From CADEED01 sp043747875 (GTDB lineage Bacteria; Pseudomonadota; Gammaproteobacteria; Steroidobacterales; Steroidobacteraceae): a DNA stretch of 64,000 bases. Both the position numbers and the translations under genes were made by a program. Numbering within the stretch: position 1 is the first letter of the stretch; each line of letters starts with the position of its first letter. The stretch lies in NCBI GenBank assembly GCA_043747875.1, contig JAYTOI010000100.1:1-64000 (forward strand). Direction: 5' to 3'. This document shows positions 24,343 to 34,397 of the stretch, one piece after another. The notes beneath the pieces are model-generated. The model worked only from the letters and a program-made list of their open reading frames with translations, ran no database searches and was not told the DNA's origin.

Positions 24343-27300
24343 ATGAATCGTAACTGCCTCATTCGGCAGGCCGTCCGCTTTGCGATTGCGGCGGCCGCCA
24401 CCTCGGCCTCTTTACCTGCGTTCGCGCAGGATCAAACGGCTGAGAAGCTCGAAGAAGTCACTGTAGTTGGGTCGCGCATCATCCGACAGGATTACACGGC
24501 GACCAGTCCCGTGGTCACCGTCGGCGCCGACACATTGAAGCTTTCCGGCGAGCCGCAGATCGAGACCGTGCTCAATACGCTGCCGCAGCTCGTACCGTCG
24601 ATCACGACCACGTCTAACAACCCGTCGAACGGTGGGCAGGCGAACGTCGATCTGCGCGGCCTCGGCACGGTGCGCACGCTGGTGCTCGTTGATGGCGCGC
24701 GCACCACGCCCTCGAACGTGAATGGCGTGGTCGACCTCAACACCATTCCCGCGGCATTGATCGACAGCATCGAGATTCTCACCGGTGGCTCCTCGGCCAC
24801 GTACGGCTCCGATGCCATCGCAGGTGTCGTGAACGTGAAGCTGAAGCGTGATTTCAGCGGCGTGCAGCTCACGGCGCAACAGGGCATGACGGCCGAGAGC
24901 GATGGCAAATACACGGTGTTCGATGGCCTCATCGGCGGCAATTTCGCCGACGACCGTGGCAATGCCGTGGTGTCGTTCTCGTATGACCGTCGCGATGCGC
25001 TGCTCGCAGGCGAGCGCGATTTCGGCATTTACGCGAGGGGCGTGAATTTCGCTCCCTCGGGATCCGGGACGATTCCGGAAGGACGCGTCGACTGGGGCGC
25101 AAATGGGCCATCGCAAGCCGCGCTCAACACCGTGTTCGGTGCCTACGGCGTTGCAGCGGGTGCGGTGGCACCCGCACGTGCAATCGGTTTCAACTCCGAT
25201 CATTCGCTATTTTCGCTGGGCAATGGCGGCGCCGGACAGGTGGTGCAGCATTTCCTCGGCGACACGTCGGATCCGGGTTACAACCCGGAGAACTACACGT
25301 ACAACTTCGGTCCGCTGAACTATCTACAGTTGCCGCTATCGCGGCGGCAGATCTCGGGCTTCGCTCGCTATGAGATGGTCCCGGAGCTCGCCGAGTTCTA
25401 CACACGCGTGAGCTACACGACCTATCACTCGGATCAGCAGCTCGCGGCGACGCCGGTGACCTGCGCGGCCGGGGCACTCGGTTGCTCAATTCCGGTCAGC
25501 AATACGGCCATTCCCGCCGATCTGCGCACGCTGCTCGCATCCCGCGTCGTGAATCCCATGGCGCCGCCTGGTACCACTGGACCGGATTTGCCCCTCGGCT
25601 TCACGATCCGCACGACGGACGTCGGCGAGCGTCAGCAGGAGAACAGCTACAACGTCACTCAGGGCCTCATTGGTCTGCGCGGGAAGCTGCCTAACGACTG
25701 GCACTGGGACATCTACGGCAGCTGGGGTCAGGGCGAAGGTCTGCAGCTGCAAGGTGGCAACGTGTCGCGCGCCAGACTGCAGGCCGCATACAACAATGCG
25801 GCCGTCTATGCCGCTCAAGGCTGCCCGCTGTTCGATCCATTCGGCGTGGGCAACATGTCGCCAGCCTGCGCGGCGGCGATCGCGATCAAGACCACGAACG
25901 TACTCGAGACCGAGCAGCGCAATTTCGTTGCGTCGCTCACCGGCGGCATCATGGAATTACCCGCTGGGTCGCTGCAGTTCGCAGTGGGCACGGAGTATCG
26001 GAGCAACACGGCGAATTTCCGTCCGGACTCGTTTCTCGCGAGCGGCGACGTCGTCGGCTTCAATGCGTCGCAGCCGGTAGAGGGCGAGATCACCAGCAAA
26101 GAATACTTCGGTGAGCTGTCCGTGCCGCTGCTCGCCGGGAAGACTGCGGTGAACTACCTCGGCCTCGAGCTCGGGTACCGCATGTCAGACTACAACCTCG
26201 TCGGCGCCGTAGACACCTACAAAGCAGCTTTGAAATGGGATCCTGTCGAGTCGCTTTCAGTGCGTGCCTCGTACAACCGTGCCACCCGCGCGCCGAATAT
26301 CCTCGAGCTGTACTTGCCGCGGCAGGAAAACTTTGCGCAATACAGCGATCCCTGTAATTTCAATAGCGCGTTCCGTGCTCCAACCGCCGCGAACGCCGCG
26401 CAGGTGAGAGAGCTGTGCATCACACAGGGCATTCCTGCGGATAGACTTGTTGGAGGACCGGTTGCCAATAACAACAACGGTACATTCAGGCAGGCGAACG
26501 CGCAGGGGCGCGCGATCGTTGGCGGCAGCCTGGATCTCGAGCCCGAAACGGCGGACACGTACACATTCGGTGTGGTGTGGGATTCCAATCTCACCAATGA
26601 ATGGGCCAGTAACCTGCAGGTGTCCGCCGACTACTTCAGGTACGACATCTCGGACGTCATATCTTCGTTGACGACGAATTCGGTTGTCGGGCGCTGCTTC
26701 AACCAGTTGGACTCCAATCCCACCTTCGATCCCGCCAACCAGTTTTGCGCGCTGTTCACGCGCAATCCCCTCAATTTCGATGTGACTGGCGTCGACGTCA
26801 TCACTCGTAACCTGTCGGCGCTCAAGCTGCGTGGCGTGGACCTACAGGTGGACTGGAAGATGCCGATGAGTCTCTTCGGCGATGAGTCCGGGGCCATCGG
26901 CGTCAAACTGCTCGCGACGCGCACGCTTTCGGTGGACCAGCAGGAAACGGCGATCGATCCGTTCATTGCAAGGGAGGGCACGATCTCGCAGACCGTGGCG
27001 AGCGCGTTCCCCGAATGGAAGGCTGTCGCGACGACGAGCCTGTCCGTCAAGGACTTCTTGTTCCGCTACAACCTGCGCTGGATCGACGCCATGCGGGCGG
27101 TGAACAACGATGCCATCCTGAGCACACCGACGGTGGGCGTCAAGCCGCACGTGCCTAACTACTTTTACCATGACATCACGGCGAAGTGGTCGCCGGGCGA
27201 GAGGTGGGAAGTGACGCTGGGCATCAACAACATCGCGGACAAGGCGCCGCCTGCCTACACGACGGATGCGCAAACTGGTATTCAGTCGAATACCGATCCG

Positions 27301-27357
27301 AGCACATATGACGTGCTGGGTCGCCGCGCGTTCATGACGGTAGGTGTGAAGTTCTGA
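24343..27357 (+). CDS. TonB-dependent outer membrane receptor
   Basis: Energy-dependent uptake receptor of 1004 residues. A signal peptide is cleaved near P-A-F-A-Q. The plug domain (about 38-165) begins with the typical L-E-E-V-T-V-V-G-S-R-I and includes G-G-S-S-A-T-Y-G-S-D-A-I-A-G-V-V-N. A 22-strand barrel follows and ends in V-G-V-K-F. The start is fixed by GGAGGAATCT before the ATG. The long barrel and plug style resemble receptors common in Xanthomonadales-like and sphingomonad genomes, which take up sugars or other large substrates rather than only siderophores. No adjacent enzyme identifies the ligand. A perfect hairpin follows. Confidence 0.9.
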   Translation: MNRNCLIRQAVRFAIAAAATSASLPAFAQDQTAEKLEEVTVVGSRIIRQDYTATSPVVTVGADTLKLSGEPQIETVLNTLPQLVPSITTTSNNPSNGGQANVDLRGLGTVRTLVLVDGARTTPSNVNGVVDLNTIPAALIDSIEILTGGSSATYGSDAIAGVVNVKLKRDFSGVQLTAQQGMTAESDGKYTVFDGLIGGNFADDRGNAVVSFSYDRRDALLAGERDFGIYARGVNFAPSGSGTIPEGRVDWGANGPSQAALNTVFGAYGVAAGAVAPARAIGFNSDHSLFSLGNGGAGQVVQHFLGDTSDPGYNPENYTYNFGPLNYLQLPLSRRQISGFARYEMVPELAEFYTRVSYTTYHSDQQLAATPVTCAAGALGCSIPVSNTAIPADLRTLLASRVVNPMAPPGTTGPDLPLGFTIRTTDVGERQQENSYNVTQGLIGLRGKLPNDWHWDIYGSWGQGEGLQLQGGNVSRARLQAAYNNAAVYAAQGCPLFDPFGVGNMSPACAAAIAIKTTNVLETEQRNFVASLTGGIMELPAGSLQFAVGTEYRSNTANFRPDSFLASGDVVGFNASQPVEGEITSKEYFGELSVPLLAGKTAVNYLGLELGYRMSDYNLVGAVDTYKAALKWDPVESLSVRASYNRATRAPNILELYLPRQENFAQYSDPCNFNSAFRAPTAANAAQVRELCITQGIPADRLVGGPVANNNNGTFRQANAQGRAIVGGSLDLEPETADTYTFGVVWDSNLTNEWASNLQVSADYFRYDISDVISSLTTNSVVGRCFNQLDSNPTFDPANQFCALFTRNPLNFDVTGVDVITRNLSALKLRGVDLQVDWKMPMSLFGDESGAIGVKLLATRTLSVDQQETAIDPFIAREGTISQTVASAFPEWKAVATTSLSVKDFLFRYNLRWIDAMRAVNNDAILSTPTVGVKPHVPNYFYHDITAKWSPGERWEVTLGINNIADKAPPAYTTDAQTGIQSNTDPSTYDVLGRRAFMTVGVKF

Positions 27358-27381
27358 CGAGAGCGATCTGATCGAGAACCG

Positions 27382-27413
27382 GCCGCCGCTTCATCGCAAG
27401 GTGAAGCGGCGGC
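27382..27413 (+). terminator. Strong hairpin after the TonB receptor gene
   Basis: GCCGCCGCTTCA (27382-27393) and TGAAGCGGCGGC (27402-27413) form a perfect 12-base stem with an eight-base loop, 24 bases past the receptor stop. A T-rich but interrupted stretch follows (GTGTATTTCT). It separates two convergent genes and probably serves as terminator for the plus strand, possibly for both. Confidence 0.6.
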
Positions 27414-27489
27414 GCTTGATGTGTATTTCTGCTGCGGTCTAAGTCAAATCGATAAGAAAGTCAGTAGCTACGTGCTCGCCGCGGGAAAA

Positions 27490-27981
27490 TCATCGTGGAG
27501 TGGCGAATTCAAACGACTCGTCGTCGATCGTCCTACCAGAAATTCGAGTTCCCGATACAGAGAAGCTTGCTATCGGCCCTGCGGTTATCCGCCTCCACAC
27601 TTCTTCGCCCTCTTTCGAGACACACACGAAGCCGACTTCGTCACGAACAACGATTGAATTAGCGAGCGAAACAAATTCATGGAAAACCGATGGCATGCGG
27701 TACTGAAATAGGACTCGCAGCGAGTTCGTTTCCAGCCCAACGAGTAACTCGCATATGCCAACAAAAAGTTGGTCGCCAAGTATCGCGGCTGCGGGCTGAA
27801 GGCCGATATTCGCATAACCTACAACGAGCTTCTTACCGCTCTGAAGTTCAAACCATCCCCATGTATTCGCATCAGCCGTGAGTAGCTTAGGCACTGCCAG
27901 ATCCGTACCCAGGGCGCTAACAAGAGCACTTCTTGACTCTACCGGTCGCCAAGGCGGGGAGGCGATTTGCATGTTCGTCAT
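27490..27981 (-). CDS. Putative immunity protein for the RHS toxin
   Basis: A 163-residue soluble protein with no signal peptide. I do not recognise the family. Its ATG at 27981 lies one base after the stop of the giant RHS gene, so the two are translationally coupled. In polymorphic toxin loci the gene directly after the toxin tail is normally the cognate immunity gene, and the size fits. The region is visibly richer in A/T than the neighbouring core genes, typical of exchanged toxin-immunity cassettes. Alternative starts are TTG at 27993 and ATG at 27972. The assignment rests on position. Confidence 0.6.
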   Translation of the reverse strand: MTNMQIASPPWRPVESRSALVSALGTDLAVPKLLTADANTWGWFELQSGKKLVVGYANIGLQPAAAILGDQLFVGICELLVGLETNSLRVLFQYRMPSVFHEFVSLANSIVVRDEVGFVCVSKEGEEVWRRITAGPIASFSVSGTRISGRTIDDESFEFATPR

Positions 27982-27982
27982 C

Positions 27983-30900
27983 TCACTTAGCAATGATCGT
28001 GATTACTTTGCCATCCAATTCAACGAACTGGATTATTGAGCCTCTACTCGTAATTCCAGGTAAGAAGAACTCTCGCATATTGCTACCCGGAGTTGCGCCT
28101 GGCCCGACAATGGTACTCGGATCCCGGTAGGCTTCATTAAATCGCCGCGTCACTTCCGCACGGTTCCCAGGGGTGTCAGCGATTCCGATGCGCTGATGGT
28201 TCGCGGCCGCGCGTTTGGCATTGTATTTATTCGACTGATTAATATTTTTGTTGAAAAGAAAATCGAGCTTGCGCTCGAATGAAAGTTCTTTTGCTTTACT
28301 CGGGACCGCCCTCATCATCCGGAGCGCCGAACCACTCAAGAGCCACGTTTCCGGGTAGACATTCTCAACATTTCCGCAGGAAAAATTGCGTTCGCATTGT
28401 TCGCGGAGTATCGCGTTGTTTTCTCTGCAGGCCTGAGAATCGTCGGAACACCAATAGTGCCCTTTTGCGTAAAGATCGAGCTGCTGTGTTTCTCGCCGCC
28501 TTTCGGTGCAGCCCGCGATCCCAATTTCACAGAGCCCATCTTGCGTATTGGGCCCATCGATTGACTTGGTCTGCTTATCATATGCGCTCATTTCTCCGTT
28601 CACCGAAGTCACCTCCGGTGAAATGCGGTTCTGCGCTCCCGGCGGACCCGCAAATGAGAGGTGTACGGCCGATAAGAAGCTCAACCAGAACGCATCATCA
28701 TTCGAAGAAGTAGGCACGCTCGGGTTGCAGTCACAGTCTTCTCTGCGTGGGACGAAGCCGCTCGGATCGGTAAAGGAAAGTGGATTGTTGTTCACGTAGC
28801 TGTATCGATTCAGCGTTTGCCCGTTGTACGGGTCAGATACAAACGGATCCGCGGAGATGAACCTTCCCAAGAGTGGATCCTGCACGCGTCCGTTCATGTG
28901 AATGAGTCCGAGGTTGTCGAGCGTCTCGTGTTCCGTGAATCCCCGGCGCGAGTAGTTCGCTACGTTCGTCATGTCAGCGAACGGTGGCGCGCCTGACCAA
29001 GTGGCCGCGTTACGCCGTTTTCCAAACGCGTCATACGATAGGTAGGTAGTACCTGAATCATTGCTGATCGAATTGACGCTGCCGAGGTGGTCCTTCGTGA
29101 AATATGACGTGTGCTCCGTCAAGTCGTCTCTGCGTATGTATGTCGCAACGAGACCGTCCGGGCTGGAGATCTGGTGCCTGAAGTGCGCGTGCGACGAAGT
29201 CGTAAGCTTCTCCAGGACTCCGCCGATGTAGAGCGTCGTTTCAGTGCCGCCTGAGTAGTTCCCGATCTGCTTGTAGCGCGCGCGATCGGGACCGTAGAAG
29301 AACTGCGAAGAGACGCCACCGCTCCCATTGATCGTCGCGGGCAGATCGTACGAGTACCAACTGATGCTGTTGCCGCCGCGACTGGTCATGTTGCCGTTAG
29401 CGTCATAGCCGTAGCTGTTGCCTCCAGCGGTGATCACCGCGTGCTTCTTGTTCGCGTGATACGTGTAGCCGCCGACATCAGACTTCGAGGTGATGTTGCC
29501 GATGAGGTCGTAGTACACCGTTTGATTCGTCGGTCCGGATACCCCGGTCAACCGATCGAGGCTGTCGTAGGCGAACGTCTCAGTCAGGTTCTGCCGCGCA
29601 TCTTTGCGGCGCGTCAGATTGCCATTCACATCCCAGTCGTATTCGAGGTTCTGCAGCGACGCGCCAGGACCTGAGGTGCGTGTCTCCAACGTCCCGACGA
29701 GAGGATCGAAAGTGCTCTGGATCTGCGTGCTGTTGCCCAAGACGACGTCGAGCGAATTCCCCCGCGCGTCCAGTTGGTTCAACTTCCAGTACTCGGTATT
29801 CGGCGCATCGGAGCGGCTGATTTTCGTCAGAGAGCCGTAGCCATAGCTGTACTTGAGTTTGAATCGATAGCCAGCCGTGCTCGTCGGATACTCGAGGGTA
29901 TCGAGGTATCCGCTGTTGGTGTTGTATGCGTAATTAACGAAGTGGTCGATCGCGTCGACCGTTATCTTGCGCTGCGTGACCCGAGACTGCGTGTCGTAGC
30001 TGAGCTGTTCGGCGTACCCAGGGCTCGTCACTCGCATCAGATAGCCAACGCGGGTGTTGCCGGCGTAGCTATCCCACGTCCAGTCGGTGTCGCCTTCCGG
30101 CTCCATGCGCTTCTTAGGACGCCCTAACAGATCATACGTAAACGTAGTCGCGGGCAGCTCGTTGGCACTCGTTTGCGAAACGAGCTCGCCGAGCGCGTTG
30201 GGCACATAGGTCCACGCCCCGGAGTCGACATCCGTCGCGCTGGTTTTCATGCCCCGCACGTTGTAACCGATAGATGTTGTAATTGTGTTGAAAGCGTCTT
30301 TGATCTGCGTCAACTGACCGAAGCCGTCGTAGCTGTAGTTAGTATTTCCGCCGGCAGCATCGGTGACACGCGCCACATCTCCCCAGGCGGTGCGATAGTC
30401 GGTGGTCTGGTAGCCGCGAAAGTTTGTGGTCGTGCTTGCAAGACCGTTGTATGCGTAGGTCTGCGATTGAACCGAAGACCCGGTGCACCCGCCGTATAGT
30501 CGCTGTGCCAAGACACGGTCGAGTGCGTCGCGCTCAACCCTCCAGCACCCGCTTGGCGACGCGCCATCCCACGGCGTGTAACTCAGATTCATTCGACCGG
30601 CTGCATCGAAGCCAAACCACCGTGCCCACCATGAATACGTGGATCCGGACGGCTTTTGGGAGAAGGTGTAGTACCCGCGATCGAATCGATCGTGGGAGGC
30701 TCCGGACGTGTGCAGCACGGTGATGCCATCCGCCGCGCGCAGCGTCATATTCGAAAAGTACTTGGCCCTCGGTATGTCCCACCCACCTGTCGACGTGAGC
30801 TCAAAGAGTGTCGAGCTTGCCGGACGCGTCTCTATCGTTAGCCGGCCGAACGCATCGTAGCTCCAGCTGGTCTGTACGCCGTCTGCATCCTGTGTCGAGG

Positions 30901-33900
30901 TGCGAAGTCCCAAGGCATAGTCGTAGCCAAACGTGGCCACCTGCAGGAGCGGATTTGTAATCGTCACGGGAAAGCGGCCCGGTGTTCCCCAACTGATGCC
31001 CGTCGTTCGTCCGGCCATGCCCGCGCCAGTAACCGTTTCGCTGCTCACGTTGCCAAAGGCGTCGTAGAGATACGACGTGGTGACAGACCACGCGGGCTGC
31101 GACGGCTCGATGACCTGCGAAGTCAGCCGGCAATAGAGCCCGTCCCATGTGCGGTCGAGCACGCGTGTCTTGGGATCTACTTCGCTCAGACTGAGGTCGT
31201 TCTCCCGCGATGACGTATCCGGTCTTGCAATACACCAATTCGCGGTGTCGTTGAAAACTGTGTTGACCGTACGCTCGGTTTTATAGTCCGTCGAAAACAG
31301 ACCCGTCGAGCCATTTTCCGTGGTGGTCGTCGTGACGTCGGTGATCAATCCAGAAACCGGGTCTATACCGCTCGTCCCGAGCGCTCCGGCCAGCACGCGA
31401 GTGGTAGTGCTGAACGCTACGTTGTCGAGCTCGCGCTGCTGCGTGGCGCTCGAGTAGATATACGGATACTTTCGCTGCCGGTTCCCGGCGTCGTAAGTAA
31501 GCACATTCCACAGATTGGTCGTGTCACTGATGATATTGCCATTCGATTGCTTGACGGTCAGGCTTGAAGGCATTCCCGTGTAAGGCCAATCCCGTAGATA
31601 GAACTCTTCGGTCTTCAGGTTGTAGCCGAGCCGGCTATCTACCTCGGTGCGTTTAGCGAAGCCGAGAAAGCCACGCCCATGGAAGTCGCGGCGCGCGGCT
31701 TCGTAGGTATAGTTCAGCGTGTAGGTGGTATCGAAGCCGGTGCCGTCAGTGGCGGTAACTTGCCTGACGAGCGGCCGTCCGCCTTTGAAATCCACCTGCG
31801 GATAGATTGCGCCGGTGCCTTTCGTGTACACCGTCGCATCGGTCATCTGTGCGTATGTGAAGACGGCGGAAACGCCGAATCCATCCGTGGCGCTCGCCAA
31901 CAAATCCGCTGGAGCAGGCTCGTGGAGGCGATACTTGAGCGTGCTCCCCGAGGAGATGAGATCGCTGTAGAGATCGCCGTTGAGATCGCCAACACGCAAC
32001 GGCGTTCCCACCGGATATGTGTACGGTGTGTTGATGTACGCGTCGAAGCCGCTGCCATTGCTGCGGTAGAGCCTCAGCGGCGCGCCACCAACCTGAGCGA
32101 GAATGTCGTCGCGGCCGTCGCCGTCATAGTCGAGCGAGGTGAACAGGGCACCCCCTGTGTTTGGCCCAGCGACTGGCGTATACGATCCGCCATAGAGCAC
32201 GGCCGATGCGCCAGACGAGTAAGTCCAGAACACATCTGTGAGCCCATCGTCATTGAAATCGCCATATGTGTGGCTGCCGCCGAGTTCGGTGCTGCCGCCA
32301 ATGCTCTCAGCAAAGATTTCGAATCCGGCCGCAAAACACCGTGCCACATACTCGGCGGTCTGTTTGGATTCGAAATCGAAGTACTCCATCCAGCATAGAA
32401 AGTCCCGGTTGGTGTCGCCATCGAAATCCGGCTTTCGAATGTGGTTTCGATTGTTATAAAGATCATCGATAAAGAAGCTCGAGAACTTAAAGTTCGCGTC
32501 CCAGGTACTCCATAGGAGCGACTCGGTGCCGAAGTTGCTGACCTCGCGATAGCGCACATAGAGCGAGGCTGCTCCGGTCAGCGTCATGCGCACCAAGTCG
32601 TCGCGGCCGTCGCCATTGAAGTCCGCGGCAATCTGACGGCCCGCGACGGCAATACCAGTGTTGAAAGGTGTGGCGAAGCCAGAGCCTGTCGAACGCAATA
32701 CATACCACTGATTGCTCGCGTACGGTACGAGAAGGTCCGCCATGCCGTCACCATCCCATTCGAGCGGCATCGCTCCCTGCTGGCCGGCATTGCTGATACC
32801 GGTGTTTATCTCGGCGTCAAAGGTTCCCGAGGCGTTGGCCTTGCGGATGCGCCAAGTGCCCGCACCCGCAGTCGTGCTCGAGGTGTAGACGAGATCGTCT
32901 CGTCCGTCGCCATCGACATCCATCAAGTAGGGGTAACCCGTCTGTGACGGGTTCTGCTCGGCCTGAAATGCGGCCACTCCATTGGTCCACGTGAATTGCG
33001 TAGCGGCGAGGCAATCCGAGGTGCTCGTCGAACATTCCTGCAGACTAGCTAGCCGCGAGCGGCTGCCGGCGCCGCCAGCGGGCTCATAGTTGAGCTTGTA
33101 GATCTTGACCGGCGAGCCAGAGTAGCGAACTTCTATCTGCTGCAGGCGCTTGTACTCATTCGCTGCGCCACCGATGGGGGAATAGCCAACAATGGGATCT
33201 GGTCGGTTTGCCGCTTCGTAGACGAACAGAATTTGATAGGGGGCAACGGTCACGCCCGCGGCAGTGTTCGTCGCATAGTTGACGGCGCTGGGCCGAAGAC
33301 TTCCGTTTGCGGCGTCTTCGATGTAGATGAACTCCACACGGTTGTTTGCGCGGTCGCGTATAGCGTTCAACGCCCACGCACGCGGTGTGCCGCCGCCGAA
33401 GTCGACGCGGGAATCGGTAGTCGCGCCGTACTCATAAATCAGCCCATCGCGCTTGCGTACTTCGAACCACGCTGGGCCGAAACCCGCCGTGCCGTTCGCG
33501 GTCACCTTGGAAAAGGATTCGATCTCGGTGCGATAGGTGCTGCCAGTCGCCCCATATGTGCCAGCTTCCAGACGCAGGCGCGCGCCATCCAGGCAGTACA
33601 CATCCGTCGCATCCAGCATCACGCCGCCATTGGCTCCGTCCTGGACAATGGTTTTGGGGCAGCGCGTGATCGCAGAAAACCCCGCGACCTCGAAGCCCAT
33701 CCCGAGAAGACCATTCTCGCGGACGTGGCTGTAGGTGATCGCAAGGCTCGGACGCATTCCGCCGACGCCAGACGGGGTCCAAAGGGGGATATTGTATTGC
33801 GCAGTCCCCGCTTGGCTGACATCGAATTGCCCTGGTGTTCGTCCAACCGCTGCGTTTGCAACTTGATGTGCCAGCAAAAAGCTTGCGCAGATGAAAAAGA

Positions 33901-33925
33901 GCTGAGCAAGAACTTTGCGAGCCAT
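27983..33925 (-). CDS. Secreted SpvB/FG-GAP/RHS-repeat polymorphic toxin
   Basis: Giant protein of 1980 residues. A Sec signal peptide (about 1-26) leads into an SpvB-like domain (about 30-320). FG-GAP/VCBS repeats of the D-x-D-G-D-G-x-x-D type follow (about 330-660). A TcdB-type middle region spans about 665-800. Many YD/RHS repeats follow (about 950-1620). The RHS core ends with L-G-R-F-I-S-A-D-P, then Y-V-N-N-N-P-L-S-F and D-P-S-G-F near 1725. The last 250 residues are a variable tail, more A/T-rich, with cysteines and a C-terminal block containing R-I-G-I-A-D-T-P. The TcB- and TcC-like parts are fused in one chain and no TcA gene is nearby. A toxin function is inferred from architecture. 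Confidence 0.85.
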   Translation of the reverse strand: MARKVLAQLFFICASFLLAHQVANAAVGRTPGQFDVSQAGTAQYNIPLWTPSGVGGMRPSLAITYSHVRENGLLGMGFEVAGFSAITRCPKTIVQDGANGGVMLDATDVYCLDGARLRLEAGTYGATGSTYRTEIESFSKVTANGTAGFGPAWFEVRKRDGLIYEYGATTDSRVDFGGGTPRAWALNAIRDRANNRVEFIYIEDAANGSLRPSAVNYATNTAAGVTVAPYQILFVYEAANRPDPIVGYSPIGGAANEYKRLQQIEVRYSGSPVKIYKLNYEPAGGAGSRSRLASLQECSTSTSDCLAATQFTWTNGVAAFQAEQNPSQTGYPYLMDVDGDGRDDLVYTSSTTAGAGTWRIRKANASGTFDAEINTGISNAGQQGAMPLEWDGDGMADLLVPYASNQWYVLRSTGSGFATPFNTGIAVAGRQIAADFNGDGRDDLVRMTLTGAASLYVRYREVSNFGTESLLWSTWDANFKFSSFFIDDLYNNRNHIRKPDFDGDTNRDFLCWMEYFDFESKQTAEYVARCFAAGFEIFAESIGGSTELGGSHTYGDFNDDGLTDVFWTYSSGASAVLYGGSYTPVAGPNTGGALFTSLDYDGDGRDDILAQVGGAPLRLYRSNGSGFDAYINTPYTYPVGTPLRVGDLNGDLYSDLISSGSTLKYRLHEPAPADLLASATDGFGVSAVFTYAQMTDATVYTKGTGAIYPQVDFKGGRPLVRQVTATDGTGFDTTYTLNYTYEAARRDFHGRGFLGFAKRTEVDSRLGYNLKTEEFYLRDWPYTGMPSSLTVKQSNGNIISDTTNLWNVLTYDAGNRQRKYPYIYSSATQQRELDNVAFSTTTRVLAGALGTSGIDPVSGLITDVTTTTTENGSTGLFSTDYKTERTVNTVFNDTANWCIARPDTSSRENDLSLSEVDPKTRVLDRTWDGLYCRLTSQVIEPSQPAWSVTTSYLYDAFGNVSSETVTGAGMAGRTTGISWGTPGRFPVTITNPLLQVATFGYDYALGLRTSTQDADGVQTSWSYDAFGRLTIETRPASSTLFELTSTGGWDIPRAKYFSNMTLRAADGITVLHTSGASHDRFDRGYYTFSQKPSGSTYSWWARWFGFDAAGRMNLSYTPWDGASPSGCWRVERDALDRVLAQRLYGGCTGSSVQSQTYAYNGLASTTTNFRGYQTTDYRTAWGDVARVTDAAGGNTNYSYDGFGQLTQIKDAFNTITTSIGYNVRGMKTSATDVDSGAWTYVPNALGELVSQTSANELPATTFTYDLLGRPKKRMEPEGDTDWTWDSYAGNTRVGYLMRVTSPGYAEQLSYDTQSRVTQRKITVDAIDHFVNYAYNTNSGYLDTLEYPTSTAGYRFKLKYSYGYGSLTKISRSDAPNTEYWKLNQLDARGNSLDVVLGNSTQIQSTFDPLVGTLETRTSGPGASLQNLEYDWDVNGNLTRRKDARQNLTETFAYDSLDRLTGVSGPTNQTVYYDLIGNITSKSDVGGYTYHANKKHAVITAGGNSYGYDANGNMTSRGGNSISWYSYDLPATINGSGGVSSQFFYGPDRARYKQIGNYSGGTETTLYIGGVLEKLTTSSHAHFRHQISSPDGLVATYIRRDDLTEHTSYFTKDHLGSVNSISNDSGTTYLSYDAFGKRRNAATWSGAPPFADMTNVANYSRRGFTEHETLDNLGLIHMNGRVQDPLLGRFISADPFVSDPYNGQTLNRYSYVNNNPLSFTDPSGFVPRREDCDCNPSVPTSSNDDAFWLSFLSAVHLSFAGPPGAQNRISPEVTSVNGEMSAYDKQTKSIDGPNTQDGLCEIGIAGCTERRRETQQLDLYAKGHYWCSDDSQACRENNAILREQCERNFSCGNVENVYPETWLLSGSALRMMRAVPSKAKELSFERKLDFLFNKNINQSNKYNAKRAAANHQRIGIADTPGNRAEVTRRFNEAYRDPSTIVGPGATPGSNMREFFLPGITSRGSIIQFVELDGKVITIIAK

Positions 33926-34287
33926 GTGAACTCCCTGAGATGACGGGGGCGCGGGCGTGCCGCACTGAAGAGCGCTTGGGGAACGATTGGGGTGTGACGA
34001 CTGCCCTGGAAGGACAGTGAGGACGTAGAAGTAGTGAGACCGCTTTACATACTGTCGCGAGTCGGATCAATCTCTCACTACTGTTTGAAATATTTTCTAT
34101 CTACTCTATCAACGCACTGCGATCGGAGCGCGGCGAAACTCGGCGCGCGGGCATTCGCCGCGTGATGCCAATCAGGAGTCCGCGTTGACAGCAAGCAACT
34201 GCGTATTCGGCGCTCGTGGAGCTTGGAGTGAGTATCGATCTTCCGGAATCGGCTCTCGACGGACGTCAGACCGATCTGGAATAGATG
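33926..34287 (-). other. Intergenic region upstream of the RHS toxin gene
   Basis: About 360 bases with no convincing gene, markedly richer in A/T than the flanks around 34070-34110. It must contain the promoter of the toxin gene on the minus strand. I could not fix a -35/-10 pair with confidence. Confidence 0.4.
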
Positions 34288-34314
34288 AAAAAGGCGGATA
34301 AGAATTATTCCGCC
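34288..34314 (-). terminator. Rho-independent terminator of the S41 peptidase gene
   Basis: On the minus strand GGCGGA (34314-34309) pairs with TCCGCC (34298-34293) and is followed by TTTTT (34292-34288). It lies about 85 bases past the stop of the peptidase gene and points in the right direction, making it the clearest intrinsic terminator in the window. Confidence 0.75.
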
Positions 34315-34397
34315 CTAGCTAGTACCCAGGATTGATGGGCGTCAGAGAGGTTGGCGCCCTATGAAGTCTGTTGCGGCGGCGCGATGGCCCGCGGCCG

